From assembly GCA_016719945.1 (NCBI GenBank), contig JADJYE010000014.1, positions 124,001 through 188,000 of the forward strand: 64,000 nt of DNA, read 5' to 3'. A program made the position numbers and the translations under genes. Below are positions 35,441 through 43,872 of the stretch, one piece after another (within the stretch, counting starts at the first letter, position 1; each line of letters begins with the position of its first letter). The notes below the pieces were generated by a model, which saw nothing but the letters and a program-made list of their open reading frames with translations, made no database searches and was not told the DNA's origin. This stretch comes from Polyangiaceae bacterium. GTDB taxonomy: Bacteria > Myxococcota_A > Polyangia > Polyangiales > Polyangiaceae.

Positions 35441-35640
35441 GAGCCGCCCTGCGCTTCGAACAGGCTCGCGGTCGCCTCGATGTGAGCGCGCAACGCAGGG
35501 TCGATCGCGCCCCACGCGCGAACGCCGAGCGCCGCGCCGAGCGCGAGACAAAGCGCCTCCGCGCGCTCACCATCGGCGAGGGCGTAGGCGAGGGCGGGGT
35601 CCAGCGCGAACGTCACGGCGCCGCGCCGGTCCGGCGTCAT
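35437..35640 (-). CDS. 67-residue protein between rlmH and the Cys-cluster gene
   Basis: A short gene from ATG 35640, which overlaps the rlmH stop (ATGA). Its own TGA overlaps the next GTG. It reads MTPDRRGAVTFALDPALAYA and ends in SLFEAQGGS. Codon use looks like its neighbours. The double overlap supports translation. I recognise no family; it may instead be a by-product of the damage to the rlmH 3' end. Confidence 0.5.
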   Translation of the reverse strand: MTPDRRGAVTFALDPALAYALADGERAEALCLALGAALGVRAWGAIDPALRAHIEATASLFEAQGGS

Positions 35641-36011
35641 CGCGACGACCTGTCGCGGCTGCCCAGGGCCGGCCGCCTGAGCGCTCGAGGGCCCAGGGCC
35701 AGGCACTTCGGCCCCAGCCCCTCCTTGCCGCCGATCGCGAACGCCACGTCCCCCTTGCCGGTCCGCGAGAGCCGCTCGAGCCAGGCGGCGAAGCCCCGAC
35801 TGTCGACCTCGTCACCCCTGCTGTCGAGCGGGACGACGGTGGCGCCACGCGCCGCCTTGGCGATGGCGTCGGCGAGCTGCCCGTCGGGGCCGTCGTCGAG
35901 CTCGCGCTCATCGAGCGTCGCGTAGCGCCGGATGCGCCCCGCGTAGTCGTCGATCGCCTCGCGCACGAAGCGCTCCTTGATCTTGCCGACCGCGACGATC
36001 GAGATCTTCAC
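35637..36011 (-). CDS. rlmH: RlmH-family 23S rRNA pseudouridine methyltransferase, C-terminus altered
   Basis: A 124-residue SPOUT protein; the family is normally about 155. The N-terminus MKISIVAVGKIKERFVREAI and the central VAFAIGGKEGLGPKC are clear RlmH. After residue about 103 the family's SLSxxTLPHxLxRVxLxEQxYRA segment, which completes the trefoil knot and SAM site, is missing. In its place is a 20-residue Arg-rich end (LGPRALRRPALGSRD). I did not find the missing part in the other two frames. The ATG overlaps the rsfS stop, as usual for this pair. The enzyme may be inactive. Confidence 0.75.
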   Translation of the reverse strand: MKISIVAVGKIKERFVREAIDDYAGRIRRYATLDERELDDGPDGQLADAIAKAARGATVVPLDSRGDEVDSRGFAAWLERLSRTGKGDVAFAIGGKEGLGPKCLALGPRALRRPALGSRDRSSR

Positions 36012-36670
36012 GACCCCGCGGTGGGACCGTCGCCAGGCCGACCCTTCGCCGCGGGCTCAGCGGGGACGTTGAGGCGGCCCGCGTCCATCCACAGGCCCTC
36101 GATGTCATAGACGCGGCGGCTGTCTTCCTGGAAGACGTGCACGACGACGTCCGAGAAATCCATCAGCACCCAGGTCGCCGTGCCGAGGCCCTCGACCGAG
36201 AGCGGCGCGACGCGCTTGCGCTTGAGCGCCTCCTCGATGCCCATCGCGATCGCGTGGACGTGACGATCGCTCGTGCCGGTCATGATGACCAGGTAGTCCG
36301 CGTAGTCGACGCGCCCCGACACGTCGATCACCTCGACGCCGACCGCCTTCTTGTCGAGGCCGGCGGCGGCGATCGCGAGCGCGAGCTCCTGCGCGGCCGT
36401 CGAGGCGGCCTGCGCCGGAGCGCCGCTCTTGCGCTTGGCCACCGACGGATCGCGCTTCGACGGCGGCGGCGGCAGCTGGCGCTTGGGCGCCGGCCCGTCG
36501 CCGAGAGATCGCACGCTCGCCTTCGCGCGCGCACGGCGGCGCTCGATCTCCTTGGCGGGCAGCTTGCCCTCCGTCGCTGGTTGTGCCCGGACGCGCCCGA
36601 GGTTGAGCGCGGCCGCGCCGCTCTTCGCGGGGCCGCTCGACTTGCTTGCCGACTTCTTGCTCTGGCTCAC
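36008..36670 (-). CDS. rsfS: ribosome silencing factor RsfS with long basic N-terminus
   Basis: A 220-residue protein. The C-terminal about 120 residues are RsfS: LALAIAAAGLDKKAVGVEVI, DYLVIMTGTSDRHVHAIA and WVLMDFSDVVVHVFQEDSR. It binds ribosomal protein L14 and keeps the subunits apart when nutrients are scarce. The first about 90 residues are a Lys/Pro/Ser-rich extension. I chose GTG 36670, which has a purine-rich ribosome site and lies past the proA stop; a further upstream ATG at 36754 would run into proA. It overlaps rlmH by four bases, the usual rsfS-rlmH order. Confidence 0.9.
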   Translation of the reverse strand: MSQSKKSASKSSGPAKSGAAALNLGRVRAQPATEGKLPAKEIERRRARAKASVRSLGDGPAPKRQLPPPPSKRDPSVAKRKSGAPAQAASTAAQELALAIAAAGLDKKAVGVEVIDVSGRVDYADYLVIMTGTSDRHVHAIAMGIEEALKRKRVAPLSVEGLGTATWVLMDFSDVVVHVFQEDSRRVYDIEGLWMDAGRLNVPAEPAAKGRPGDGPTAGS

Positions 36671-36714
36671 TCCGTTGCTCCTATCGATCGATGACTCGGC
36701 GGACTCGAGACGGC

Positions 36715-37980
36715 TCAGCCGCCGCGGATCTGACCCTCTCCGTACACGATCCACTTGAGGGTGGTCAGGTGCTCGAGGCCCATCGGGCCGTAAGCGTGCA
36801 GCTTCGACGTCGAGATCCCCATCTCCGCGCCGAGCCCCAGCTCGCCGCCGTCGTTGAAGCGCGTCGACGCGTTCACGAGCACGCAGCTCGCGTCGACCTC
36901 GCGCAGGAAGCGCTGCGCCCGGCCGTAGTCGCGCGTGACGATCGCCTCGGTGTGGTTCGACCCGTACTGCGCGATGTGATCGAGCGCCGCGTCGAAGCTC
37001 GGCACGACGCGCAGCGCGAGGATCTTGGCCAGGAACTCGCGCCCCCAGTCGTCCGGCGTCGCCGCGCGCGCAACAGGCAGCAGCGCACAGGCCCGCTCGT
37101 CGCCGCGGACCTCGAGGCCGAGCTCAACGAGCCGGCCCAGGCGCGGGATGAGATCGGCGGCCACGGCCTCGTGCACGAGCAGGCACTCGAGCGCGTTGCA
37201 GACCCCGACGCGCTGGAGCTTCGCGTTCTCGACGAGGCGGTCTGCGACGTCGAGGTCGGCGCCCTCGTCCACGAACATGTGACAGACGCCCTTGTAGTGC
37301 TGGATCACCGGCACCTTCGCGTGCTCGGTGACGAAGCGGATGAGGGCCTCACCGCCGCGGGGGATCGCGAGGTCGATCAGGCCGCTCAGCCCGACCAGCA
37401 CGCGGATCTCGTCTCGCCCGCCCGGGGGCACGAGCGTGGCGGCGTCCTCGGGAAGACCTGCCTCGGCGAGCGCGGCGCGGCACAGCGACACCAGGGCCTC
37501 ATTGGAGCGCCGGGCCTCCTTTCCACCGCGCAGCATGACGGCGTTGCCGCTCTTGAGGGCGAGGGCGAACGCCTCGACCGTGACGTTGGGTCGCGCCTCG
37601 TAGATCATCGCGATCACCCCGAGGGGGATGCGCGTCCGGCCGACGAGCAGGCCGTTGGGGCGGCGCTCCATCCCGATCACGGCGCCGACAGGGTCCTCCG
37701 CGGAGGCGAGCGAGCGGAGCGCAGCGGACATGGCGAGCACTCGCCCGCCGTCGAGCCGCAGCCGATCGACGAGCGCCGCGTCGAGCCCCGAGGACTGGGC
37801 CTCCGCGACGTCGGACGCGTTCGCGGCGAGCAGACGCGAGCCGGGCGACGCGGCCTCCGCGTCGAGCGCCCGAGCCAGCGCATCCAGCACGCGATCTTTG
37901 TCGGCGCGTGGGCGCGCGCCGAGCGAGCGCGCCGCCGCTCTGGCTCTCGCCGCCGCAGCCTTCAGATCCGCCTCGATCAC
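36715..37980 (-). CDS. proA: gamma-glutamyl phosphate reductase
   Basis: A 421-residue aldehyde-dehydrogenase-superfamily enzyme. IPLGVIAMIYEARPNVTVEA near 115-134, the catalytic Cys in LQRVGVCNALECLL near 263, and the end FNDGGELGLGAEMGISTSKL are ProA signatures. It reduces glutamyl phosphate with NADPH in proline synthesis. The GTG start at 37980 is the only start near the conserved N-terminus. The kinase gene proB is not adjacent. It is the first gene of a - strand run with rsfS and rlmH. Confidence 0.95.
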   Translation of the reverse strand: MIEADLKAAAARARAAARSLGARPRADKDRVLDALARALDAEAASPGSRLLAANASDVAEAQSSGLDAALVDRLRLDGGRVLAMSAALRSLASAEDPVGAVIGMERRPNGLLVGRTRIPLGVIAMIYEARPNVTVEAFALALKSGNAVMLRGGKEARRSNEALVSLCRAALAEAGLPEDAATLVPPGGRDEIRVLVGLSGLIDLAIPRGGEALIRFVTEHAKVPVIQHYKGVCHMFVDEGADLDVADRLVENAKLQRVGVCNALECLLVHEAVAADLIPRLGRLVELGLEVRGDERACALLPVARAATPDDWGREFLAKILALRVVPSFDAALDHIAQYGSNHTEAIVTRDYGRAQRFLREVDASCVLVNASTRFNDGGELGLGAEMGISTSKLHAYGPMGLEHLTTLKWIVYGEGQIRGG

Positions 37981-38105
37981 GGGCGCACCCTAGCCCCGTG
38001 GAAACGGAGTTTCCACGCAAACAAGGACCGGTACCCGCGAAGTTTCGTCGCGCAAGACGATGTTCCGAAGAGCGAGGGCGGCGGCGGTTGCCCCGGGGCC
38101 TCCCG

Positions 38106-38330
38106 ATGGGCCAAGCTGCGTGTGTGAAGGTCGCGTGGCTCGCGCTGTTCGTGCTGTGTGGCGCCTGCCAGGGCAAGATCGAGCCCGGTCCAGGCCCGGG
38201 CCCCGCGAGCGCCCCCGCGGCGGCCGCGTCGTCGGCGCGGGGCTTCGTCCCCCCCGAGCTGCCCGTCGCGCCGCCCACGAAGGCGGGTCCGAGGCCCGCC
38301 ACCCACACCAGCTCGGCGCCTGCCCCCTGA
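38106..38330 (+). CDS. short Pro/Ala-rich lipoprotein
   Basis: A 74-residue protein from ATG 38106 (GTG 38124 is an alternative). A signal with lipobox VLCGAC is followed by about 50 Pro/Ala/Gly-rich residues with no fold visible. The stop is inside a small hairpin shared with the convergent gene. It could be real or a chance frame; the lipobox is the main support. Confidence 0.5.
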   Translation: MGQAACVKVAWLALFVLCGACQGKIEPGPGPGPASAPAAAASSARGFVPPELPVAPPTKAGPRPATHTSSAPAP

Positions 38331-38345
38331 CGGTCTCTACCGTCA
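38328..38345. terminator. hairpin spanning two convergent stop codons
   Basis: TGACGG (38328-38333) and CCGTCA (38340-38345) pair around TCTCTA. The first three bases are the stop of the + gene and the last three are the stop of the - gene. Without a T-tract, termination is only suggested. Confidence 0.35.
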
Positions 38346-38693
38346 GTTGCCGGGCTCGGTCGCTGGCTCGGCGCTCGCGCTCGCGCTCGGCGCTGCGGAG
38401 CCTGCGCGCGGCCCGTCGAGCGACTTGCACTCGGCGACCTTGCGCTCGCAAAACCGGCCCTCGCCGCAGTCGGCGTCATAGCGGCACTGCACGCACCTGA
38501 GGTCGTAGCAGAGCTTCGAGTCTCCCTTGTCTTTGCAGTCGTCGTCGGTCTGACAGACAGGGAAGCGCGCGGTGGAGGAGCACCCCGAGGTCGCCCCGAG
38601 CAGCGCGCCGGCGACTAGGCACAGCGCGGCGAGGACCGCGGCCAGCCGGGGCTTCGGCGCGCGCGCGCCGAGCGGCGGAACGTGTGTCGTCAT
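38343..38693 (-). CDS. Cys-rich small lipoprotein
   Basis: A 116-residue lipoprotein. A basic start and Ala/Leu-rich signal end in the lipobox GATSGC (Cys near 38). The rest carries spaced cysteines: FPVCQTDDDCKDK, LCYDLRCVQC, DADCGEGRFC and AECKSL, the Cys-repeat style seen in many myxobacterial surface lipoproteins, then an Ala/Ser/Pro tail. It diverges from guaA with 100 bases between. Function unknown. Confidence 0.72.
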   Translation of the reverse strand: MTTHVPPLGARAPKPRLAAVLAALCLVAGALLGATSGCSSTARFPVCQTDDDCKDKGDSKLCYDLRCVQCRYDADCGEGRFCERKVAECKSLDGPRAGSAAPSASASAEPATEPGN

Positions 38694-38793
38694 GGGCACT
38701 CCGTATACCTCAGTCTCGACTCGCCGGGCTGCCCCGCGAGCCCTCGAGCGGACACGGCGTGTCGCGCGGGCGAAGGCGTGGTAGCTCGTCCGC

Positions 38794-40341
38794 ATGTCGC
38801 GCCGACGACCTGTCGTGATCCTCGACTTCGGGTCGCAGTACACCCAGCTCATCGCGAGGCGCATCCGCGAAGCGCACGTCTACTGCGAGATCCTCCCTTG
38901 TAACGTGCCGCTCTCGACGCTGCGCGAGAAAGACCCCGCCGCCCTCGTCTTGTCGGGCGGCCCGTCGAGCGTCTACGACGACGGCGCGCCCACGCTCGAC
39001 CCGGCGGTGCTCGACCTGGGCGTGCCCATCCTCGGCATCTGCTACGGGATGCAGATCCTCGCGCACGTCGGCGGCGGTCGCGTCGAACGAGCCGACCACC
39101 GCGAATACGGGCCTGCGTCGCTGCGGGTCGCCGAGAGCCAAGGCGTCTTCGCGCGCTTCGAGGCCGGCGAGCAGCTCGACGTGTGGATGAGCCACGGCGA
39201 CCGCATCGTCGAGCTGCCCCGCGGCTTCGTCCACATCGGCACGAGCGACAACACGCCGCTGTGCGCCGTCGCCAACCCGCAGCGCAAGATCTACGGGCTT
39301 CAGTTCCACCCCGAGGTCGCCCACACGCCGCGCGGTCGCGAGATCCTCGACGCCTTCTTGTTCGACGTGGCCGGCCTCTCCCCCGACTGGACCGCCCTGT
39401 CGTTCGTGGACGAGTCCGTCGCCGCGGTGCGTGAGCGCGTGGGCTCGGAGAGCGCCGTCCTCGGTCTCTCCGGGGGCGTCGACTCCTCGGTCGCGGCCGT
39501 CTTGTGCGCCCGCGCCCTGGACGAGCGGCTCACCTGCATCTTCATCGACAACGGCCTGCTGCGGCTGCACGAGGCCGAGCAGGTCGTGGCGATGTTCGCG
39601 GGTCGCTTCCACCTCAAGCTCATCCACGTCGACGCGTCCCGCCGCTTCCTCGACGGGCTCAAGGGCGTGACCGACCCCGAGCAGAAGCGAAAGACGATCG
39701 GCCGCATCTTCATCGAGGTGTTCGAGGAGGAGGCCCGCAAGATCGACGGCGCCAGCTTCCTCGTGCAGGGCACGCTCTATCCTGACGTGATCGAGAGCGT
39801 CTCGTTCAAGGGGCCCAGCGCCGTCATCAAGAGCCACCACAACGTCGGTGGCCTCCCCGAGCGCATGAAGCTCAAGCTGTGCGAGCCGCTGCGCGAGCTC
39901 TTCAAGGACGAGGTCCGCGCCGTGGGCGAGGCCCTGGGGATGCCCCGCGACGTGCTGTGGCGCCACCCCTTCCCTGGCCCCGGCCTCGCCGTCCGCTGCC
40001 TCGGCGAGATCACGCGCGAGCGCCTCGACGTGCTGCGCCGAGCCGACGCGATCTTCATCGAGGAGATCAAGAACGCGAACCTGTACGACGTGATCTGGCA
40101 AGCCTTCGCGGTGCTCTTGCCGGTGCGCACCGTCGGCGTGATGGGTGACGACCGCACCTACGACGAGGTGATCGCGCTGCGCGCGGTCGACTCGACCGAC
40201 GGGATGACCGCGAACTGGTCGCGCGTGCCGCACGAGGTGCTGGCGAAGGCGAGCTCGCGCATCATCAACGAGGTGCGCGGAGTGAACCGCGTCGTCTACG
40301 ACGTCTCGAGCAAGCCGCCCGCGACGATCGAGTGGGAGTAG
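38794..40341 (+). CDS. guaA: GMP synthase (glutamine-hydrolysing)
   Basis: A 515-residue enzyme with the two GuaA parts. The class I amidotransferase has nucleophile Cys in ILGICYGMQ (about 85) and LQFHPEVAHT (about 169). The ATP pyrophosphatase has PP-loop LGLSGGVDSSVAA (about 222). The dimer domain ends HPFPGPGLAVRC ... NRVVYDVSSKPPATIEWE. It makes GMP from XMP, ATP and glutamine in the cytoplasm. Length and all motifs are standard. The next gene starts two bases after its stop. Confidence 0.97.
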   Translation: MSRRRPVVILDFGSQYTQLIARRIREAHVYCEILPCNVPLSTLREKDPAALVLSGGPSSVYDDGAPTLDPAVLDLGVPILGICYGMQILAHVGGGRVERADHREYGPASLRVAESQGVFARFEAGEQLDVWMSHGDRIVELPRGFVHIGTSDNTPLCAVANPQRKIYGLQFHPEVAHTPRGREILDAFLFDVAGLSPDWTALSFVDESVAAVRERVGSESAVLGLSGGVDSSVAAVLCARALDERLTCIFIDNGLLRLHEAEQVVAMFAGRFHLKLIHVDASRRFLDGLKGVTDPEQKRKTIGRIFIEVFEEEARKIDGASFLVQGTLYPDVIESVSFKGPSAVIKSHHNVGGLPERMKLKLCEPLRELFKDEVRAVGEALGMPRDVLWRHPFPGPGLAVRCLGEITRERLDVLRRADAIFIEEIKNANLYDVIWQAFAVLLPVRTVGVMGDDRTYDEVIALRAVDSTDGMTANWSRVPHEVLAKASSRIINEVRGVNRVVYDVSSKPPATIEWE

Positions 40342-40343
40342 CC

Positions 40344-40634
40344 ATGCGCATCACGCTGACCCTCGCCGCGTGTTTGGCGGTCGGCTGCGTCACCACGCCG
40401 CGGACCACGTCCCTCCGCCTCGACGGCAACGTCGACGACGCGACCGTCACGGTCGACGACCAAGTCCTCGGCCCGGTGAGCCACGTCGAGAAGCGCGGCG
40501 TCGCGCTGCCGCCCGGCAAGCACCGCATCACGGTCGAGAAGGCCGGCTTCTTCCCCTACGACGAGCTGGTCGTGGTCAAAGAAGGAGACCCGCCCCTCCG
40601 GCTCGATATCCGGATGGAGCGGGTGCCTGACTGA
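40344..40634 (+). CDS. PEGA-domain lipoprotein
   Basis: A 96-residue lipoprotein. The signal ends LAVGC (Cys 15). The mature part is one PEGA-like domain: LRLDGNVDDATVTVDDQVLG, a short link, then LPPGKHRITVEKAGFFPYDE. PEGA domains are small extracytoplasmic beta folds often fused to kinases or surface layers. It follows guaA directly, but the link is probably just transcription. Confidence 0.82.
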   Translation: MRITLTLAACLAVGCVTTPRTTSLRLDGNVDDATVTVDDQVLGPVSHVEKRGVALPPGKHRITVEKAGFFPYDELVVVKEGDPPLRLDIRMERVPD

Positions 40635-40859
40635 TTTTTTCCCGCGCGCCCGCTTACGCGGGGCCCTTCGGATTTCCCCCGCCCAGGGCGGGAGAAATCC
40701 GGCGCGGGGAGGTCGCCTGGGCAAGCCCAGGCGAGGAATTCGCTCGGCGAACCCTCGCGCGCGCGAGCAGGCGCGCGATCTCAAATCTCGCGCCGGTTTT
40801 CACGCGCTCCTGCGCGTGAAAACCGAAGGGACCCGCGCCAGCGGGCGCGCGAGAGAAAA
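40635..40859. repeat. multi-hairpin element with 36-base terminal inverted repeats
   Basis: A 36-base end (40641-40676) and its inverted partner (40818-40853) agree at 31 of 36 positions. Their shared core reads CCGAAGGGACCCGCG then AGCGGGCGCGCG. Inside are three strong palindromes: 40670-40700 (arms of 15, one mismatch), 40713-40734 (TCGCCTGGGC/GCCCAGGCGA, perfect) and 40795-40824 (GGTTTTCACGCG/CGCGTGAAAACC, perfect). T6 at 40635-40640 and TTTTCTC on the other strand flank it. It fills the gap between convergent genes and can act as a two-way terminator or a mobile palindromic repeat. Confidence 0.65.
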
Positions 40860-41507
40860 CTAGGCGCCGGAGGGCGGCGGGGGGGTGCCGAACGCGCGCT
40901 GGTAGATCATGCGCAGGTCGTTGCCCGACTCCGGCGTGAGGCCGTTCGCGGGGTACGGCCACTGGAAGCCGTTGCCGACCGCCTGGTTGCAGGCGAACGA
41001 GACCATCAGCTCGACGTTGGGGCTGCCATCGGCGGGCGTGAAGATGATAGCCATGCCAGGGGTGAAGCACTGACCGCGGTTCTGGTTGAAGCTGTCCTCG
41101 TCGCCGAAGAGGTCGAGGATCTGATCTTTCATGTCCTCGTCGCCGTAGGAGGTGCCGAGGATGGTGTACCCGTTGAACTTCGGCGCGGCGGGCTGGGTGC
41201 CCGGGAGGCCGGGGATCTGCGGGAGGCCCGGGATCATCTGCTGCAGCTGCTGCGGGATCTGCCCGAGGCCTTGCTGGATCTGCTGCTGCTGCTCCTGCGT
41301 GAGGCCCGGAATGGGGATCGGAAAGCCTCCCCCACCGACGCCCAGCGGGTTGCCCGCTGCCTGATCTCCTTGGAGCTTCAGGATCGTCATCGACGCATCG
41401 TCGAGGTTGTTGAACGGCGCAGTCCGCGAGGCACACCCGCTGCCGAAGGCGAGGGCGAGGGGGAGCGCGACGAGGAGCCCAGACTGGGGAAGAGAGCGAG
41501 CGTTCAT
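40860..41507 (-). CDS. lipoprotein with Gln-rich linker
   Basis: A 215-residue lipoprotein (signal ending FGSGC, Cys about 25). A short N-terminal part is followed by a Gly/Pro/Gln-rich linker (TQEQQQQIQQGLGQI ... PGLPQIPGLPGTQP) near 75-105. A C-terminal domain with two cysteines follows (RGQCFTPGMAIIF, SFACNQAVG). ATG 41507 is preferred over a start seven codons upstream because it gives a better signal. No family recognised. Confidence 0.75.
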   Translation of the reverse strand: MNARSLPQSGLLVALPLALAFGSGCASRTAPFNNLDDASMTILKLQGDQAAGNPLGVGGGGFPIPIPGLTQEQQQQIQQGLGQIPQQLQQMIPGLPQIPGLPGTQPAAPKFNGYTILGTSYGDEDMKDQILDLFGDEDSFNQNRGQCFTPGMAIIFTPADGSPNVELMVSFACNQAVGNGFQWPYPANGLTPESGNDLRMIYQRAFGTPPPPSGA

Positions 41508-41652
41508 CTTGCCTTTCAGACGTAGCACGGGCCGTGTAGGGGAGTAGAGAACAGCCGGATTTCGTCGTCGGCATCGTGCTCGGCTCCCGCGCCCAAGGCC
41601 CCGGAGAGCCGAGGAGCGCGGACAGCTCGCGTCAGCCGCGACGAGGTTGCGC

Positions 41653-41820
41653 TCAGCCTTGAGCCTTGTCCGCGGACGCGTCGGTCTTCGCGATCTTGCG
41701 CTGCTCGGCGTCGAACAGGCCGATACGGACCTTCTCCGACTTCTTGATGCGCTTCTTCTTCAGCGGCGACTGGAGCCACTCGTGCCGCAACCGGATGTTC
41801 CACTTCGCAATGTTCGCCAT
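41653..41820 (-). CDS. 55-residue basic protein of unknown function
   Basis: A short gene from ATG 41820 reading MANIAKWNIRLRHEWLQSPL, then a lysine-rich stretch KKKRIKKSEKVRIGLFD and an Ala/Asp tail. The codon pattern (strong GC at third positions, Lys as AAG) matches real genes here. It looks like a nucleic-acid-binding or ribosome-associated small protein, but no family is recognised. A TACGAT -10-like box lies about 20 bases upstream. Confidence 0.55.
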   Translation of the reverse strand: MANIAKWNIRLRHEWLQSPLKKKRIKKSEKVRIGLFDAEQRKIAKTDASADKAQG

Positions 41821-42024
41821 GACTCTACGTGATCCTTGCTATCGTATCGTGAGGCCTCGGGCCTCCGGGAAGGGGGCCTTGTCGCTCGGCCGCCGCTCGT
41901 CGTCAAGGACCCGTCGACCGAGCGCCTGCCAGGAAGCGGGCGGGCGCGAAGGAAATGGGCTACGCTCTCCTCGGACGACCACGCCTCCTTCGGGGCGCAC
42001 CTGGGGTCACTCGTCGGGGCCATC

Positions 42025-43860
42025 ATGAAGACTCACCAGCTCGCGCCCGGCACCGTTTTGGGGCGCTACGAGTTGCTGCTGCCCATCGCCTCGGGCGGGA
42101 TGGCCACAGTCTGGGTCGCGCGCTCGCGCGGCTCGCGGGGGTTCTCGAAGACGGTCGCGATCAAGACGATCCTTCCCAACCTCTCCGACGACCCGACGTT
42201 CGAACAGATGTTCCTCGACGAGGCGGCGATCGCCTCGAAGATCCAACACCCGAACGTCGCGCAGATCATCGACCTGGGCGAGCAAGACGAGGTGCTTTAC
42301 CTGGCGATGGAGTGGGTCGACGGCGAGTCGCTCTCGACCCTCTCCAAGTTCGCTCGCAAGAACAACTCGGACATCCCGCTCCGCGTCGGCCTGCGCATCC
42401 TGGCGCAGGCGAGCGCGGGCATCCACTGCGCCCACGAGCTGCGCGACGACGATGACCGGCTGCTCGAGCTCGTGCACCGCGACATCTCACCGCAGAACAT
42501 CCTCGTGTCGACGAGCGGCGTGGTGAAGATCGTCGATTTCGGCGTCGCGAAGGCGCTCGGGCGCTCGGGCGAGACGTCGGCGGGCCAGCTCAAGGGCAAG
42601 GTCCCTTTCATGGCCCCCGAGCAGGCCAAGGGCGGGAAGGTCGATCGACGCACCGACGTGTTCGCGCTCGGGATCATCCTCTATCGGCTCGCGACGGGCA
42701 CGCACCCCTTCCTCGACGACAACGACATCAAGACGATGCGCAACATCATCACGCGGCCCGTGATGCCCCCGCGCGTCAAGGCACCGACCATCCCCGTCGA
42801 GCTCGAGCGGACCATCCTCAAGGCGCTCCAGAAAGACCCTGACAAGCGCCACGCGACGGCGGCAGAGCTCGAGACCGAGCTCGAGTTCGTCATCTCGTCC
42901 GCGTACGCGGGCGTGCCGGTCGAGGAGGTCGCGACGTTCGTTCGCGCGACGCTGGGAGACCGCAACCAGCGTCGCCGAGCCGCCATCCGCGACGCCGCCC
43001 TCAAGATGGATGAGTCGCAAGCGCCGGCGGCGGGCGTCCCGCCGGAGTCGCTGTCGGGGGTGATGCTGACGAAGACGCAGACGCCCGCCACACGCATCAG
43101 CCTCAGCGACGCGACCCCGTCGTCGCCGGGCAGCCAGACCGGGCTCGGGCAGTTCGGTGGCGCGCAGCTCTCGAACCAGCCGCGCACCTCCCAGGCGTCG
43201 ATCGACGCCGACGCAGCGGCCGCAGACGCAGAGACCCCCTCGCCCGACGAGGTCACCCGGGCGCTCGAGCTGAGAGACGCGAGCGGCGCAGACGTCCCGA
43301 CCGATCCCTCCGCACGGGCAGCCGACCGTCGCGCGCCGCTGAAGAGCGACCCCGTCATCGGCAGCTCACCGACCTTGGCCGCGCTCGCGAGCCCTGGTCC
43401 GCTGCTCGCCCAGCGCCCGACCCGTCGGGGACGGACCGTCCTCGTCGCCGCCGCGGTTGGCTGCGCGCTCGGCGCCGGGGCGCTGGTCATCACGCAGCTC
43501 GGCGGCGAGCGCAACACGTCGACGCCCGCGTCCACCGCTGCGGCGACGCCCAGCCTCGACGCGAGGTCGACGCCGACGAGTCAGCCGTCGACGGGCGCTG
43601 CACAAGCGCCCACCGCGACCCTCGCTGCGACCCCGACCGCCGTCGCAGAGGCCTCCGCCGAGCCCACCGCGGAGCCCACCTCCACCGGCTCTCGCCCGAT
43701 CGCTGCGGTCCGCACGCCGTCGACGCCGGCCCCCAAGGAGACGGAGAAGCCCCAGGCTCCCCCCCCGACCTCGACGCCCGCGAAGACGGCCGACGTCAAG
43801 CCCCCGACGCCGAAGCCCTCGTCCACCAACCTGCCGACCGTGCAGGAGCCCGGCTTCTAA
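42025..43860 (+). CDS. membrane-anchored Ser/Thr protein kinase
   Basis: A 611-residue Hanks-type kinase. Gly loop IASGGMATVWVAR, Lys in VAIKTILPN, HRDISPQNILV, DFGVAK and MAPEQAKGG cover residues about 10-290. A Ser/Thr/Pro-rich linker precedes one membrane helix near 475-495 (TVLVAAAVGCALGAGALVIT) and an Ala/Thr/Pro extracytoplasmic tail of about 115 residues. No PASTA domain is seen. I chose ATG 42025, which lies right before the kinase fold; the frame is open further upstream without sense. It is likely to signal through a peptide-poor, disordered outer tail. Confidence 0.9.
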   Translation: MKTHQLAPGTVLGRYELLLPIASGGMATVWVARSRGSRGFSKTVAIKTILPNLSDDPTFEQMFLDEAAIASKIQHPNVAQIIDLGEQDEVLYLAMEWVDGESLSTLSKFARKNNSDIPLRVGLRILAQASAGIHCAHELRDDDDRLLELVHRDISPQNILVSTSGVVKIVDFGVAKALGRSGETSAGQLKGKVPFMAPEQAKGGKVDRRTDVFALGIILYRLATGTHPFLDDNDIKTMRNIITRPVMPPRVKAPTIPVELERTILKALQKDPDKRHATAAELETELEFVISSAYAGVPVEEVATFVRATLGDRNQRRRAAIRDAALKMDESQAPAAGVPPESLSGVMLTKTQTPATRISLSDATPSSPGSQTGLGQFGGAQLSNQPRTSQASIDADAAAADAETPSPDEVTRALELRDASGADVPTDPSARAADRRAPLKSDPVIGSSPTLAALASPGPLLAQRPTRRGRTVLVAAAVGCALGAGALVITQLGGERNTSTPASTAAATPSLDARSTPTSQPSTGAAQAPTATLAATPTAVAEASAEPTAEPTSTGSRPIAAVRTPSTPAPKETEKPQAPPPTSTPAKTADVKPPTPKPSSTNLPTVQEPGF

Positions 43861-43872
43861 CCTCGGGCCGCC

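Noticed and set aside
36671..36754. ATG start of rsfS at 36754
   Set aside because: It would run 40 bases into proA and the extra residues do not look like RsfS; GTG 36670 has a ribosome site.
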